A stretch of DNA of 64,000 nucleotides from Brasenia schreberi (GCA_036023115.1 JAYKKT010000046.1:6880001-6944000); one strand, 5' to 3'; counted from the stretch's first letter, positions 1-12,417 are shown. Notes: generated by a model not told the origin, from the letters alone. Translations and numbers: made by a program.

Positions 1-990
1 CCAATAAATGCCAAAGGAATGGAAAATAAGATGTTAAAACTAGGAATCTGGTTTATGTGCACTTGGTTAATGTTTGCAAGTTTTACCATTAGAAGTTAAA
101 TGTGTTCTTCAGAAATAAAAATCGGTCTGGAATCTCGTGTAAATTCAGAATGGACCAAACTTAAAGTTTGAAGATGGTAGCCGTACTTTCCTTCTCACCC
201 ATCATCCTCACCACCTTCAAGCTTCTGAATTGCTGTTGAACTATTAAAATATGATCAACTCAAGCTCAATACTGGATTATTCCGACCCAATGACGGATCT
301 AGAAACTCTTTTGAGGTGGGTTTCGGGTGAGGCCAACCATGTATGGATCCAACCACGGGCTATAGACTTTAAGTTGATTGTCGAAATTTCAGGTGAGGGT
401 GAACACCCCACCTCGGCTCAATGTAGATCTGCCACTGTTCCAATCCCTTGAAAGACTCTCTTGATAACTATGAATAGAAAGCAAGTTCTTCTTAGAAAAA
501 CAAAGAGGGAGAAGTTGCCTATAACATTACGGTATGTCCAACTCCATTCACTTGGCCAAGTAAAGAAGCTGGTGACTACTTGGGCTCTGCCTGTGTGTGC
601 AGGTGTGTGCAGGTGATCACCAGCGTGTGTGTGCGTCTAAATTTATATGTGACATTTTGGTTAGTGTATATTGATTGTACTACAATGTACATTCAACTAG
701 CTTTTCCAAGATTTGTCTAATTATATATCTAAATCTGAAGGCATCATCTTATTATATGGTCAAAAAGATGGAGGAACGAAACTTGGTCGAAGAAGAATTC
801 GTGAAATAAATATATACTTTAGTCGGTGATATTTGTGAAATGCCGTTGCCTTTGTGTAAACTACAAGTAACACGCCGCACATAATACTTTTCAACGAGGG
901 TGCAGGGGCATTGGTAGCGTGCACCCGAATAGGCAGTTGCCCTTTCTCACTATAAAAAAGGGTGCAGTGTGGTAATTTTAATACCCTTGT

Positions 991-1347
991 GACATGACCT
1001 GTTTAGAATGGTCCAATTCAGTTCCAAGCCCAGTGATACCAACCAGAACCGAGTCGGGTCATGTCTTAGACATTAATTGGTCAAACCGAACCCAAAACTG
1101 GTGACTACCCAATTCGGTTTCGGTTCCACTTCTATAGAATCGGAACAAGAACTGGTGGTTTCAAAACCATCACTTCCATATTTTCTTAATGTTGTTATAC
1201 TTCTAAATTTCTTAATGTTTTTTCAATTCCAAGCAGTTTAGGATTCAAATTCAAGTTGGAACTGGCGATTTTGAACTGAAATTGAAACTGGCTCGGTACC
1301 AGTTCGGTTCTAGTTCCGGGACCAGGAAAACTGGAACCGGCCATGTC
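991..1347. repeat. GGTTC/GAACC-rich dispersed repeat, copy 1
   Basis: The segment is dense in GGTTC, CGGTTC and GAACC words. It starts with GACATGACCTGTTT and ends with AACCGGCCATGTC, whose reverse complement (GACATGGCCGGTT) resembles the start, so short terminal inverted repeats are plausible. Related segments lie near 5555-5955, 7226-7650, 15700-16015, 16455-16733, 41826-42275 and 43905-44220. I infer a MITE-like family. Boundaries are by eye and no target-site duplication was found. Confidence 0.45.
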
Positions 1348-2542
1348 TATTTCAGATGATATTTGTCTTCCCTCCCTTTTCTTGTAATGCCCAAGTTTAA
1401 CCCACCTTTTGAATTCTTAAGTAGGGCCGTCTCACAAACGACTAATACATGGAGCCGAGCATGATTATCCTGATGGTAGACCGGATAGGGCTTAATATAT
1501 CCCAGTCTGGTGTGCCAAAAACCTTTAAATGGGCTTGGTTCAAGTTCGACCACCATGAACACCACCAGACTCACAAGCTACAAGAAGGCCTGCACATGAA
1601 TTAGGTTCTGATACAGACATCAACAGAAGAAAGAGAGCCAATTGACCATCAGAATCACAAGCTAATTTGGATTTTTCAGAACGCACAAGTTTGAACATAA
1701 ATAAGAAAGAAAAGTTGTGGTGCGAGCATCTTTGAGCAAAGAGCCTAACGCACTCGCTTTTCGAAAAGAAAATCTATGAGCAAAGCGATAATGACTCAAC
1801 CTTTTTCACATGCAACTACGGCTAACTGGTCATAACCGTGATGAAAGGAACGACGAACTGATTAAAGAAAAGTTCACTTCAACAAATATGATCTAAATCT
1901 GATATATATATATAACATCACACATAATAGCATCATGAAAATTTTGCTAATTGTTTGGTGTTAACTTCACTGAAATAAATCAGTAAGTCCACAGATAAAA
2001 CTTCTCTTTTGCAAGGTATATAGTTCTTTTTTAATTCTTTACGAGACTACTTAGAATATATTTTTTAAGGTGCTCTTCTCTCTCTCTCCTCCTTTTCCTT
2101 TTCCTCGTTTTCAGGATAGGGATGGTCCCTTATCGAGATCCTGCTTTCCCTTTTAGCTTTTGCCTTTTCTTTATACTGGAGGCCTCTGATCAGCAGATTG
2201 AGCCCAGAACAGATCAAGGCTGATCAAGGAAGACCCTCATCATGACATCTGACCCGGTTTCAATCCTGATCATGACATGCAGTGCCAATGACCCATCACA
2301 GTAGTGTCTGTAGATCTGAACTGACATCTGATTAGTTTGATTTGTGTTTCAAATTATATTCTAATGCTACCATTTAAATGTAAACTGGACTTTGCATATG
2401 CAAATTATGTAGTGGATATCCAACTATCTCCTAATAAGTTTCTTCGTTTTTTTTTTAATATTTGCATACCTTGTTCATGTCTTCAAGTATTGTGCACACG
2501 AACAGATGGTTGATTGGTTCAAGTGATTCGGCAGTTGTTCCT

Positions 2543-2630
2543 CTTAACACACACACCAACACATGCATCTTATCTTCTGGGAGTCGAACTCTCTACCAAT
2601 AGCAATAGCGCTAGAGCACCCTGTTATTGA
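2543..2630 (-). repeat. SINE-like fragment (family 2), minus strand
   Basis: Read on the minus strand, it has a tRNA-like B box (GAGTTCGACTCCC) preceded by a CTCTAGCGCTATTG stretch and followed by GATGCATGTGTTGGTGTGTG. The same order of blocks occurs on the plus strand at 9464-9586 and 43410-43535. I infer a tRNA-derived SINE; the ends are unclear. Confidence 0.4.
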
Positions 2631-3937
2631 GCAAAAACTCTTGGTGTTGCATTGTCTTTATTTTGTCAAAATGCATAAAGTGCCATGAAGGATGGTGAAT
2701 GACCAGTAAATTGGCGATGCATGCATCGGGACTGCAAAGAAGTCGGTCTGTTTCCTCAAATGGGTGGCGTAGCCGGCTTTGCTTCTAGAGATGTGAAAGT
2801 TCCTCATTTCAAAATTGGCAGACAGAAATTCTCCATCTTCAAATGTCAAATGCACTCCTTTATCTCAAGTCTGGCTCTTTAGCGTAAAGCTTGAACTTTG
2901 AAAATAAAAATATTGAAAGTTAAAAAATATAAATTTAAAAAAAATGAAAGTTTGAATGACGTGACATTGGGGACTATTGTTATGCAGTTGTTAATCATTA
3001 ATGATAAAACTGGTAGTTTTCATCGTCAGGAAAGACCCTCGTGAACAGTGGGAATGATCCGATTGGGCGTGGTGACAAGATATCGAAATAGGAGTTTCAC
3101 GATTTATGCTTTTACAAATCAAATAGTTTGAATGAGTACACATCAATTGGCGACTTAATGTGTGTTGTTTTCGTTTTGGTCACACATCAATCGGCGACTT
3201 AATGTGTGATAAGGCTTTCTTGTGGCTTTGAAATACACATCTTACCTTTTTCTTTCTCATGTTCAATAGTGATTAGAGAATTGAATTTAAAAAGTACATA
3301 TCAGCATTTAGTGTGAAGTATGAAAAGTACAATAGTACTTTTATTTTTTTAATTCAAATCTTATCATATTGACGAAACGATAAAAATATTTTAAGTAATT
3401 TTAAGTATAAATGGATTCATATGCTAATTTTTCTTTATATATACATATTTATATGTATATATAATTAAAAAACCGATCTTTGCCACTTCTGAAAAGTTTC
3501 CTCATATTCACCTATTGTTTCTTAATATTATAAGTATAATTTTAAAAAGTTAAAGGGTTTTCTAAAAAATAAAACCAATGATATTATATTTATACTTCTT
3601 GAAAAACAATAATCCACCATGAATGAACAACTTTAATAAAATCTCAATCACTCATATATTATATTTAAGGGTTTTCTAAAATATATGTATATATATATAT
3701 ATGTATATATATGTATATATATATACATATATATACATATATATATATATAGAAAGAGAGAGAGTGAGAGAGATTGGATCTTGCCCACACTCTTCACCTA
3801 TTGTTTATTTATGAGATTAGTGGAATAAGAATGTCCTTCATACTTTTTTACAAATTTTAGAATTATATTCATCATTCTACCCAAAAACAATGAGTGGATA
3901 TAAGTAGAAAAGTGTTACTGTGGCAACGATTCAATTT

Positions 3938-3939
<2 letters not shown>

Positions 3940-4005
<66 letters not shown>

Positions 4006-4017
4006 GTGTGTGTGTGT
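3940..4017. repeat. (AT)n then (GT)n microsatellite
   Basis: About 62 bp of alternating AT is followed directly by about 15 bp of GT. Such tracts recur at 10599-10701, 15624-15702 and 54902-55014 and explain the Tyr/Ile-alternating open frames predicted there. Confidence 0.9.
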
Positions 4018-5025
4018 TTTAAAACCACATGGACGCAAAGGTGAGCAACGGCTCGTCATGCCCAATGTTTTATTTTATGAGGACTTTTCCTAAAGCATGT
4101 TCTACTAGTTGCGTCATAATCAATTTGGATCGGTTTACCTCCTTGGCTATGATTGCCCTTTGGTTAGCTGGGGTCGTTTTTCAGTAGAATCAGCTTTCAT
4201 AGTCAAGAGTTTATCTTTTAATTTTCTATTTTCAGTGGCAAAGCGAATTTGGAGAATCTAGTTTTTCCAGCGGAAGCCTAGCCTTTTTCCTCCACTAAGT
4301 GAGGGAAGTTCAGACTTTTGAACCCATAATTTGTCATTCAAGTTAGTGTCGGTATGCCTGGCCAACAAACAGGCAACCTGACCAGTTTCCTTGACCCACC
4401 TGCTACAACGGTAAATGGAAGCGGCCGTGTCTTGACTGTGACACGAAAACTTACAGTCCATCTTTGTCGAGGATAACACCCAAAAGAAACTGGGTGGTTT
4501 TTTACAAGAACACGAAATGGCATGATACTAACACGAAGCAGCACATGAAATCAATCACTTGCACTCACTAGATATAGGCACGATCCTTCATGTCCATCCA
4601 AAGTAATACGAGAAACATCGGGTTGTGTTTGGATCAATCTGTATTTCGTACGAAGTGAATAGGGAACAAAATCAGAAACACGATACTGCCATCCCTATTG
4701 ATCAATTCGTTATGAGCATGGATTGCAAGGCATGTGTGGTTGTTGACACGAAAAATCTTTGAGATGGGGGGCTCTATGAAAGTTAAAGTGAAGGTTCCCT
4801 GGATCTTCTCTGCTTTTCTTCCATACCCAAGATATCAACACCATCTAATGGAGAGCACACAAGAATCAACGGTCAAAACACAAGAAACCAAGAAAAGATT
4901 ATATAGCGTTTAGGTGATGAGCATGCGTGTCTGCACCTAACCTGATGATGTCTTCCTCAGAAAAGTCGTTCCGTGAGATACACAGCTAATAACTGCTCCC
5001 TCTCTCTCACTTACACTCTGCTGTC

Positions 5026-5033
5026 TATAAAAA
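5026..5033 (+). promoter_or_regulatory. Possible TATA box of peroxidase gene 1
   Basis: TATAAAAA follows a CT-rich stretch (CTCCCTCTCTCTCAC) and lies about 35 bp before the start codon at 5068. If it is used, the 5' UTR would be very short, so a start site elsewhere is possible. Confidence 0.45.
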
Positions 5034-5067
5034 TGGAGCCCAACCCACCTCAACTTAAACTTTGATC

Positions 5068-8000
5068 ATGAGTTTAAAGTGCTTCTTCCTGCTGCTACTG
5101 CCTTTGCTTTTGATCGTACATCCTGGCCATGGCCTGGAGATCGGGTTCTACGATGACAGGTGCCCGTGGGCCGAGGCCGTCGTCCAGGAGGCCGTTGAGA
5201 TTGCCGTAGCGGCCAACCCGGGCATTGCCGCCGGCTTGATCCGATTGCACTTCCATGATTGCTTTGTTAGAGTAAGTATCTTCCTCGTTATATATATGTT
5301 GTTTGAAGACAACGCCTTCAGTGAGGCTTGCACACCAAAAGAAAGAAGATAATATTCTTTTTGACTACCAGCATCAATTTGAAGAATGTTTAACCGGAAT
5401 TTCACGTCCATTTTTTCTCGTCAAAGGGTGTAGAACAGAACGATTGTACTGAAAATAATAGTATGCATGGCCTTAGTTTTTTTCTTCGGGAATGCTGCTA
5501 GCTTCTTATTTTTGTTGGTTGAGTTAACGGTGCCTCGTGGGTAACGCCACTGAACCAATCGCCTTGAATTTTAAACTATCAATTTTATAGGACATATTCT
5601 CAAAACTAACAGCTTCAAACCCCGATTTCGATTTACCAGTTGAAACCGAAATTGAATTGCTTCGGTACCGGTTTTGATTTTTTTTAACAAGAACAGTTTG
5701 TCCTTTGAGAGTCGAACTCCTCACCAACTGTAACGGTAGGAAATATCCTGGGTTGCCGATCGGTTTGTGATAATGCATTTTTAAAAATATTTATATTATA
5801 TTTAACGGCAGTTTGAAATCCGGAGCCGTTTTCCAGATATCATGAATGGGTCCCGATTTTGGTTATGGTTCTGGGACCGGTTAAGGTTAGTATCGATTCT
5901 ATGGGTGATGCGGTTCCGGTTCAAACCATCGAATCGGTTTCAAACCGCCCGTGTCTAAATGTGGAGATATGTTCTCACCCATCCCATTAACCTCAAAATC
6001 GTGTTTTACTTATATTAGTCATGTCTGTTGCCAACAATATTTGACTAGCCTTGTGGCGTTTGTTCATGTTCTGCTCGTGAGTTAAAGGAACCAATCACAA
6101 GCTAATTTGTGATGCAATATGAAATGAATTGCATGAATACTAATTTTTTCTTTATTATCGTTTAACTCCACGCTGGTTGGTCTCAAACCTGTAGAGGATT
6201 TTGTTAGGATTCCGACAGCTAGCGTAAAATTTTATCGTATTTTTATATTATGAATTACATAAATTGTTTAGTATTGAAAAATACTTAGTTGTTGAACTCA
6301 TCCAAATAGCAATTAATAGTTGGAAATAGTATCGCTAAAATAAGCCATAGTGAAAGAAGGTAAATTGAAAATGAAAGATTCTTCTTTTCAACGCATTGAA
6401 ACTTATGAATACAACGTCGCCCTTGTGTTCCTTCAAAAATAACATATCGTGAAGTTCACCACTTGGACTGACTGCAATTCCAAACTGGATGGCTTTTGCC
6501 TCAGGGATGCGACGGTTCGGTTCTCATCGACTCCACCCGAAGCAACAAGGCAGAGAAGGACTCGCCGCCCAACTTCCCGAGCCTCCGTGGGTTCGAGGTG
6601 ATCGACGCGGCTAAGGCCATCCTGGAGGAGACATGCCCGGACACGGTGTCGTGTGCGGACATCCTGGCCTTCGCCGCCAGGGACAGCGCGTCCATCGTTG
6701 GAGACATCAATTACGATGTGCCAGCCGGCCGACGGGACGGCAGAGTATCGATCTTCCAGGAGGCCCTCTTAAACTTGCCTGCTCCCAGCTCCAACATCAG
6801 TCAGCTGATCACCAAATTCGCCGCAAAGGGTCTGAACGAGCTCGACTTGGTCACCCTTTCTGGCGCCCATTCCATCGGCGTCTCCCACTGCTCCTCCTTC
6901 CTCGACCGCATCTACAACTCCAGCAGCCCCACCGGCGTCGACCCGACGCTTAACGCCAGGCTCGCCGCCGCCCTCCGCACCGTCTGCCCCTCCAACGTTC
7001 TACCAAACGATACCAGGGTGGTTAACATAGACACGATCACCCCGGACCTTCTGGACAACAAGTACTACGTGGGACTGACTCGCAACCTGGGTCTCTTCAC
7101 CTCCGACTTCGCGCTCCTTACCAAGGACACCTCCTACAAAATGGTGAGCATAAGACACCTCCCCCCCCCCCCTCCCCGCGTTGTGTCGTGTCTCGTTGTG
7201 CTGTCACACTTTTGCTCTGGTTAAAACCTGGAACTGTAACCAAAACAGCCCAAGACCGGTTTTGAGCGGTTCCAATTTGAGTCCAAAATTACTTAAAACT
7301 AAAAACAACTCAGAGCCAGGGATTTCAAACCATTGGTAATGGTTTCATTTTTGAGCCAGTTCGGGTTTCACAAAAGGGGGAACCGAAACAGAACCGTGTC
7401 ATCCACAATTCAAGGTCCGATTTAGCATATGGTTTTACGGGTTCTAGATTAAGCCTGTTTCTAACTCGGTTCCGTTTTAGTTGGAACTGTTGGCTTGATT
7501 CCAAACTAGCTATGTATAGTCTTATCCTTTCTTTTCCTCACATTTTGATACCTATTCATACGTTTTAGGAGTGTGCACCTTGAAGCTGCAACTTTGGTAC
7601 AGGTACTAGTATCGTTATTCTAGGTTGGATCCAAATCCGGTTTTGAACCATCCTAACAAAAGCAGTTTGTAATTGTTTCTTTTAAGGCTTGATTCTTCCA
7701 CATTTTCTTATTAAGTTTGTTAGAATCTTAATCTTTTCATACCTTTAGATTAAATTAGCATAAGAGTCATATATATGTGTATGTATATGTGTATATATAT
7801 ACATGTATATGTATATACACGCATAAACCTGTATAAAGTTATGAGATTGGAACATTGAACCCTTAAACCTTCTGTTGAATCAGGTAATGAACAATATAAA
7901 GAATCAAACGGGATGGAAGGAGCTGTTCCCGCAGGCAATGGTGAAGATGGGCAACATCCAAGTGCTGACCGGAAATCAGGGAGAAATTAGGAAGAATTGT

Positions 8001-8105
8001 CATGTGATCAACCCTGCCAAGGTTGACATCCTTCTGCCGGAGCCAACGGAGGATTCACCGGTTTCTGCTATTTTGGACGTGTTTTCGTCAGTGGCCATGG
8101 CTTAA
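5068..8105 (+). CDS. Class III (secretory) peroxidase, 3 exons
   Basis: Exons by splice sites: 5068-5271, 6505-7143, 7884-8105, both introns in phase 0, giving 354 residues. Class III peroxidases are haem enzymes that use H2O2 to oxidise phenolics in the cell wall or vacuole. Visible: a signal peptide (about residues 1-22), distal motif RLHFHDCF with catalytic His, GCDGS, proximal-His motif LSGAHSIG, the RDGR motif, and all eight disulfide cysteines. I chose the ATG at 5068 because it begins the signal peptide directly; the TTG two codons upstream is not a start. Intron 1 follows the distal-His motif. Intron 2 lies after the LLTKDT segment. The end carries about 28 residues beyond the usual VIN terminus, closing in a hydrophobic stretch ([11 protein letters not shown]). 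This resembles the C-terminal extension that sends horseradish peroxidase C to the vacuole; the targeting is inference. A paralogue lies 4.3 kb downstream. Confidence 0.92.
5555..5955. repeat. GGTTC-rich dispersed repeat in peroxidase 1 intron 1
   Basis: Degenerate CGGTTT/CGGTTC words fill much of the intron, ending in a CCGCCCGTGTC block like the ends of the other copies. A minus-strand SINE-like B box (GAGTTCGACTCTC on the minus strand, about 5700-5760) interrupts it. Boundaries are approximate. Confidence 0.4.
7226..7650. repeat. GGTTC-rich dispersed repeat in peroxidase 1 intron 2
   Basis: This is the same word composition as the intron 1 copy (GACCGGTTTTGAGCGGTTCC near the start, CCGGTTTTGAACC near the end). 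Both introns of this gene therefore carry the family. Boundaries are by eye. Confidence 0.4.
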
Positions 8106-8222
8106 CTGCATTTATAACCATGCCCATGCAAGAAAGAATAAGATGTCAAAGGGAGGTTCTAAAAACAGAATGTTTATGTGTTCCGATCTTTGCAAGTTGA
8201 ATCGTTAGTAGTTTAATTTGTC

Positions 8223-8228
8223 AATAAA
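8223..8228 (+). terminator. Polyadenylation signal of peroxidase 1
   Basis: AATAAA lies about 118 bp after the stop codon, at a normal distance for a plant 3' UTR. Confidence 0.55.
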
Positions 8229-8500
8229 GCATAAGAATATGTCAAAGAGGTGCTAATAACAGAAAATTGAACTTTACTAATAACAGAAAATTGAACTTTA
8301 CTTCACTAATTGTAGCCATCCACATTAATTAACATATCTTAAGGGTGTGCTGAAGACGGTGTGCCTCGTCAAATATCAGTGAGGCACCGAGTGGGTAAAA
8401 CGGTACTCGTCATGGAATTATTCAAGAAAATCAAAATATGCAAGTAAAAAAGAACTTGGGAACTTTTAACCCTTCAATGATCTCGCAAAGAAGAAAAATA

Positions 8501-8616
8501 GGGCTCACCACTCAGAGCTCTAGCTCACTTGGCAGGGGGCTTGACTGACAAGATGATGGTCATCAGTTCGATACCCAGGGTGTGCGTACCTGGTTTCAGC
8601 CTCCCCATCATAACAA
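8501..8616 (+). mobile_element. tRNA-derived SINE (family 1) with 14-bp target duplication
   Basis: The 116-bp insertion is flanked by perfect copies of AAAGAAGAAAAATA at 8487-8500 and 8617-8630. Inside are a tRNA-like A box (TAGCTCACTTGGCAG) and B box (AGTTCGATACC), then a conserved GTGTGCGTACC...CAGCCTCCCC body. These are the marks of a pol III-transcribed SINE copied in by LINE machinery. Related copies lie near 54537-54655 and 56100-56216 (+) and near 11191-11325, 13891-13985, 41375-41450, 42655-42760 and 63118-63215 (-). Confidence 0.75.
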
Positions 8617-9463
8617 AAAGAAGAAAAATACAACTCGCATTTCAGTGACAAAATCAAACTAAAATTTTGGAATTTGTAAATTTTTTGTAATGCTATTTCG
8701 AGCATAGAAACACATTTTAATTCTTTGTAAATGAAGTAATTTGTGTAGTTATGGTAAGCTGAATCGGTTATTTATACTAATTTTCAGTGGTGGACCCACT
8801 TTAAGGCGAGTTAAGACATGAGCTGAACAAACCGTTTTTGTTATGCAAGAGAGAGCTGAACAAATCGGGTTACTGGGTGCGGTCATCTCGCATTCAGATC
8901 AAAGTCAGGTCAGGTGCATACATAATATAGATTTGATGCCAATATACATTGTTATGCAAGAGAGAGAGAGTAAACATGAAAAGATGCATTTTATAAATAT
9001 AATATGTATCATATACATTATACAAACATTTTCAAGTAGGATTCGAATTGGGACCCGACCCCCGTGCCTAAACCCTGACCCGGACATGATCTTATTTGGT
9101 GGGGTTAGGGTCGGGTCTAAAATTGACGCCCCTACTTGAAGGATTTCCTTCTTTTGATGCTTGTAAGATTAAAAAATAAAATGTCACATTATACTGCTTG
9201 AAACCACTTGGTGAGTCTTCGATGTATATACATCAAAACAAGATCGACAAAGTTTGTCTATTGAAAATATAGCAAAAGATGGACGTTTGTACATCAATTG
9301 GAGAGTCAAATGACTCACCAGGATTGTGACTTTAAATATTACATTTTGCAAGTTAGTACGTAGGTTCATAATATATAAGAGAAAATATTCAACTTCACAT
9401 TGTTGAAGTTCACTAACTCGGTCCTTGCTTTCAGACAATAAGGTGTTTAATAAGTCCCTAAGT

Positions 9464-9586
9464 GGCACCCAGAGCCTTAGCTCAATGGCAGCCCACTCTA
9501 GCACCGTTACTGTTAGTTGAGAGTTCCACTCTCAAAGGATGCATGTGTGGGTGGGTGTTAGGCTTCGGCTTCTTCTTGTAACTAAA
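9464..9586 (+). mobile_element. SINE (family 2), split by a LINE
   Basis: A tRNA-like A box (TTAGCTCAATGGCAG) and B box (GAGAGTTCCACTCTC) are followed by GGATGCATGTGTGGGTGGG and GGCTTCGGCTTCTTCTTG, matching the copy at 43410-43535. The A-rich tail is interrupted: it continues beyond the LINE at 10481 as CTTCTTGTAACTAAA and then A-rich sequence. Confidence 0.6.
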
Positions 9587-10480
9587 CAAACAACAACAAC
9601 AACAACTAAGCCTTTTCCCATACTAGACGGGGTCGGCTACATGGATTCTTTGTTTCCACAGATCTCTATTGTGTGCCATGTTAGCAGTTAACTCCCAATA
9701 AGCTAGATCATTCTTTATTGTTTCTTTCCAACACTTTTGTGGTCGTCCTCTACCTCTTTTAATACTTTCCAAATTTAGGTTTTCTAACCTTCTTACAGGT
9801 TCTTCTTTTGATCTTCTTTCTATATGTCCAAACCATCTTAAACGATGTTCTCTCATTTTATCCTCTATTGGTGCCACTCCTAATTTGTTTCTAATAACCT
9901 CATTATGTATACGGTCTTTTCTTGTATGACCACTCATCCATCTCAACATCTTCATTTCTGTCACAGACATCTTTTGTACATGTTGATGATTAACTGCCCA
10001 ACACTCAGAACCATAAAACATGGCAGGCCTAACTGCTGCTCTATAATATTTACCTTTTAATTTTAATGGTATCTTCTTGTCACAAAGAATACCTGATGCT
10101 CCTCTCCATTTTAACCAACCAGCATTAATTCTATGTGTAACATCTCCATCAATTCTTCCATCACTTTGAAAAATTGACCCTAGGTATTTAAAACTTTCCC
10201 TTTGGGGAATGTAATGTGTGCCAATTTTAATTTCTATGTCCTCTGAAGTAGCCAAATGATCAAACTTACATTCCATATATTCTGTCTTTGTTCTACTAAG
10301 TCGGAGGCCTTTGTTTTCTAATGTTTCTCTCCATAGTTCCAATTTTCTATTAACTTTTTCCTTAGACTCCTCCACTAATACAATGTCATATGCAAATAAC
10401 ATACACCAAGGTACTTCATCTTGAATATGTTTTGTTAACTCATCCATCACCATTATAAATAAGTATGGACTTAAAGTTGA
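9587..10480 (-). mobile_element. 5'-truncated RTE-like LINE, copy A
   Basis: The minus-strand insertion is flanked by perfect 15-bp target duplications CTTCTTGTAACTAAA (9572-9586 and 10481-10495). It begins on the + strand with the (CAA)n tail and the AAGCCTTTTCCC block that marks the 3' end of every copy here. An open frame of 276 residues (10453 down to 9623) covers the end of the reverse transcriptase and the C-terminal region ([43 protein letters not shown]). The catalytic FADD motif reads FAYD. It lacks its endonuclease and most of the RT, so it cannot move on its own. Confidence 0.88.
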
Positions 10481-10596
10481 CTTCTTGTAACTAAAAAAAG
10501 AAAAAAAATTCTAGGTTAACGCAAAATACATGAAACTTTATAGAGAATTAACTTTAAGTTGGTTCTCAAGGCTGGGTTATATAGAAACCCTACACA

Positions 10597-10703
<107 letters not shown>

Positions 10704-11190
10704 GTATAATAAATATGCCGTGGACAGTATGGACACGAGATGTGACCCAACCAAAAGAAGCTTGTGAGCGATGTCCAATACACGAAAAGAAGTTTGTGTT
10801 GGTCGCTGAGAATATGGCGTGTTATTGGAAACTTTCTTTTGTTGTTATTTCTTATAATATGAGATCGTGAGATCATCGTGATTCTGTGCTGCTCTTCAGA
10901 AATCTTCTTCCTCAACTTAGAAGGCATCTTTAATTAGCTGAACTACGTCTTACCTTCTTCTCTTCTTTCTCTTAACATTGTGTTTTCTTCAAACTCTCTT
11001 TTATGATTGTATGAGCGTTTCCATAAACCATATCGGCACAATAATATATATATATATGACTGACACAAATACCACACACACACATATATATATACACACA
11101 CGCATATGTGTGCGTGAATATTACAGTGAAAAGCATGATGTTTCTATTCATAAAGCATGAAATCCAACTACAATCAGAGACTTTTTTGTA

Positions 11191-11325
11191 CAACGGGAGG
11201 TTGAAGATGGGTATGCGCACACCATGAGTCGAACTTGCGGTCTATGACACAAATCGAGAGCCCTCCCAGGTGGGCTAATACCCTGAGTGCAACTATTGGT
11301 GGAGAAAATTTCGATGTTTTGAGCA
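11191..11325 (-). mobile_element. SINE copy (family 1), minus strand
   Basis: Read on the minus strand, it has TAGCCCACCTGGGAGGGC (A box) and CAAGTTCGACTCATGG (B box), then a GTGTGCGCATACC body and a CAACCTCCCGTTG end, in the same order as the copy at 8501-8616. No clear target duplication was seen. Confidence 0.5.
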
Positions 11326-11793
11326 CACATTGATTTAGTTAAATTAAATTAGTAGCGCATGCCACATTGAATGATTGTCGTCTCAGGGTGAGAAGAATTG
11401 AAAATGATGGGATCCCAAAATAGGGAAATGCAAACTGGTAGCTTAGTCACCAATCCTAATCTTGGCGATTTCTTGGGATAAAATAACTATTTGTATTATT
11501 TCTTTCAGTATAAAAAGGGACTTAAAAAGGATTGCATATCCTAAAAAGAAAGAAGCTCGTTATAGAATCAAAACGCTGAAAGGCATATTTTTGAAAAATA
11601 TTGAACAATTGTAAAATATCAAGATTTTCTTACAAGATATTCAAAGATTTTTTAGATATTTGATGATATATATACAAGGCCTAGAATTGGTTTCTTCTAG
11701 AAAGTTTGTTACCAGCAACGCGGTTAATTCGTAGCCTACTTCGAATCATTTCAGGTCAAGAAGATGGTGATTGGCTTACGGGTGATTTTGGGT

Positions 11794-12055
11794 AGTGGCA
11801 GATCCTGAAATTTTTTTGGGGGGAGGGGTCTTATATTTCTGGAAAAACATAATAATATTTTACGTTTAGAAAACACTTATATTTCTCTCTCTCTACAGAG
11901 AAATATAAGTAACCTCATTCATAAATATAAGTAACATCATTTCTAATCATATTTTACGTTTAGAAAACATAATTATATTCTACAGAGAGAGAGAGAGAGA
12001 GTGACAGACTTATAATTTTTTTGAGATTTCGAGACCCTAAAGTGGGTCCGCCACT
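11794..12055. mobile_element. MITE-like element with 12-bp inverted ends
   Basis: The ends are AGTGGCAGATCC and GGGTCCGCCACT. The reverse complement of the latter is AGTGGCGGACCC, two mismatches in twelve. The 262-bp interior is AT-rich and non-coding, with repeated TTTTACGTTTAGAAAACA and AAATATAAGTAAC blocks. A related end fragment (AGTGGTGGACCCACTTTAAG) is near 8786. No convincing target duplication was found. Confidence 0.5.
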
Positions 12056-12357
12056 TATCTTGGGACTAGAAATGATGGTGAAGTTACCTCATTCATAAAT
12101 ATGAGCTGACAATATAGAACAACTTGAAATTTGTTTATGTGTAACCCATAAGTTTAGAAAGTGATCAAGTACCTAATGTTGTAACTTAGTTAATTAGAGT
12201 TGTCCCTCTCACTTATCTCTGCGATGCTGCAGATTTCCCAATCAAGTTCCGATTAAGGTCGAAACTCAGCTTCCCGTTCAGACTCTCACCAACCACAGGT
12301 TCCCATTTACAGCATCCTGTGGGCGTCTCTCTCTCTTTCTTTCTCTATGTGTGTACG

Positions 12358-12365
12358 TATATAAT
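12358..12365 (+). promoter_or_regulatory. Possible TATA box of peroxidase gene 2
   Basis: TATATAAT lies about 60 bp before the start codon at 12418 and follows a CT-rich stretch, as at the first peroxidase gene. The spacing suits a TATA box with a short 5' UTR. Confidence 0.45.
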
Positions 12366-12417
12366 TATGATCACCTCAGTTTCACAGTTGTCGTGGTGGT
12401 AAGTTTGAGTCTTAGTC

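Larger units (their letters stand above)
1..5025. other. Gene-free 5' region with repeats
   Basis: I find no supportable gene here. The short open frames have no recognisable domain and no splice context. The stretch holds a GGTTC-rich dispersed repeat (about 991-1347), a minus-strand SINE-like fragment (about 2543-2630), a short direct repeat near 3140-3207 and AT-rich microsatellite DNA (3680-3760 and 3940-4017). The last few hundred bases should include the promoter of the first peroxidase gene. Confidence 0.5.

Noticed and set aside
5148..5411. Minus-strand open frame across peroxidase 1 exon 1
   Set aside because: It is the complementary frame of a well-supported exon and has no domain of its own.
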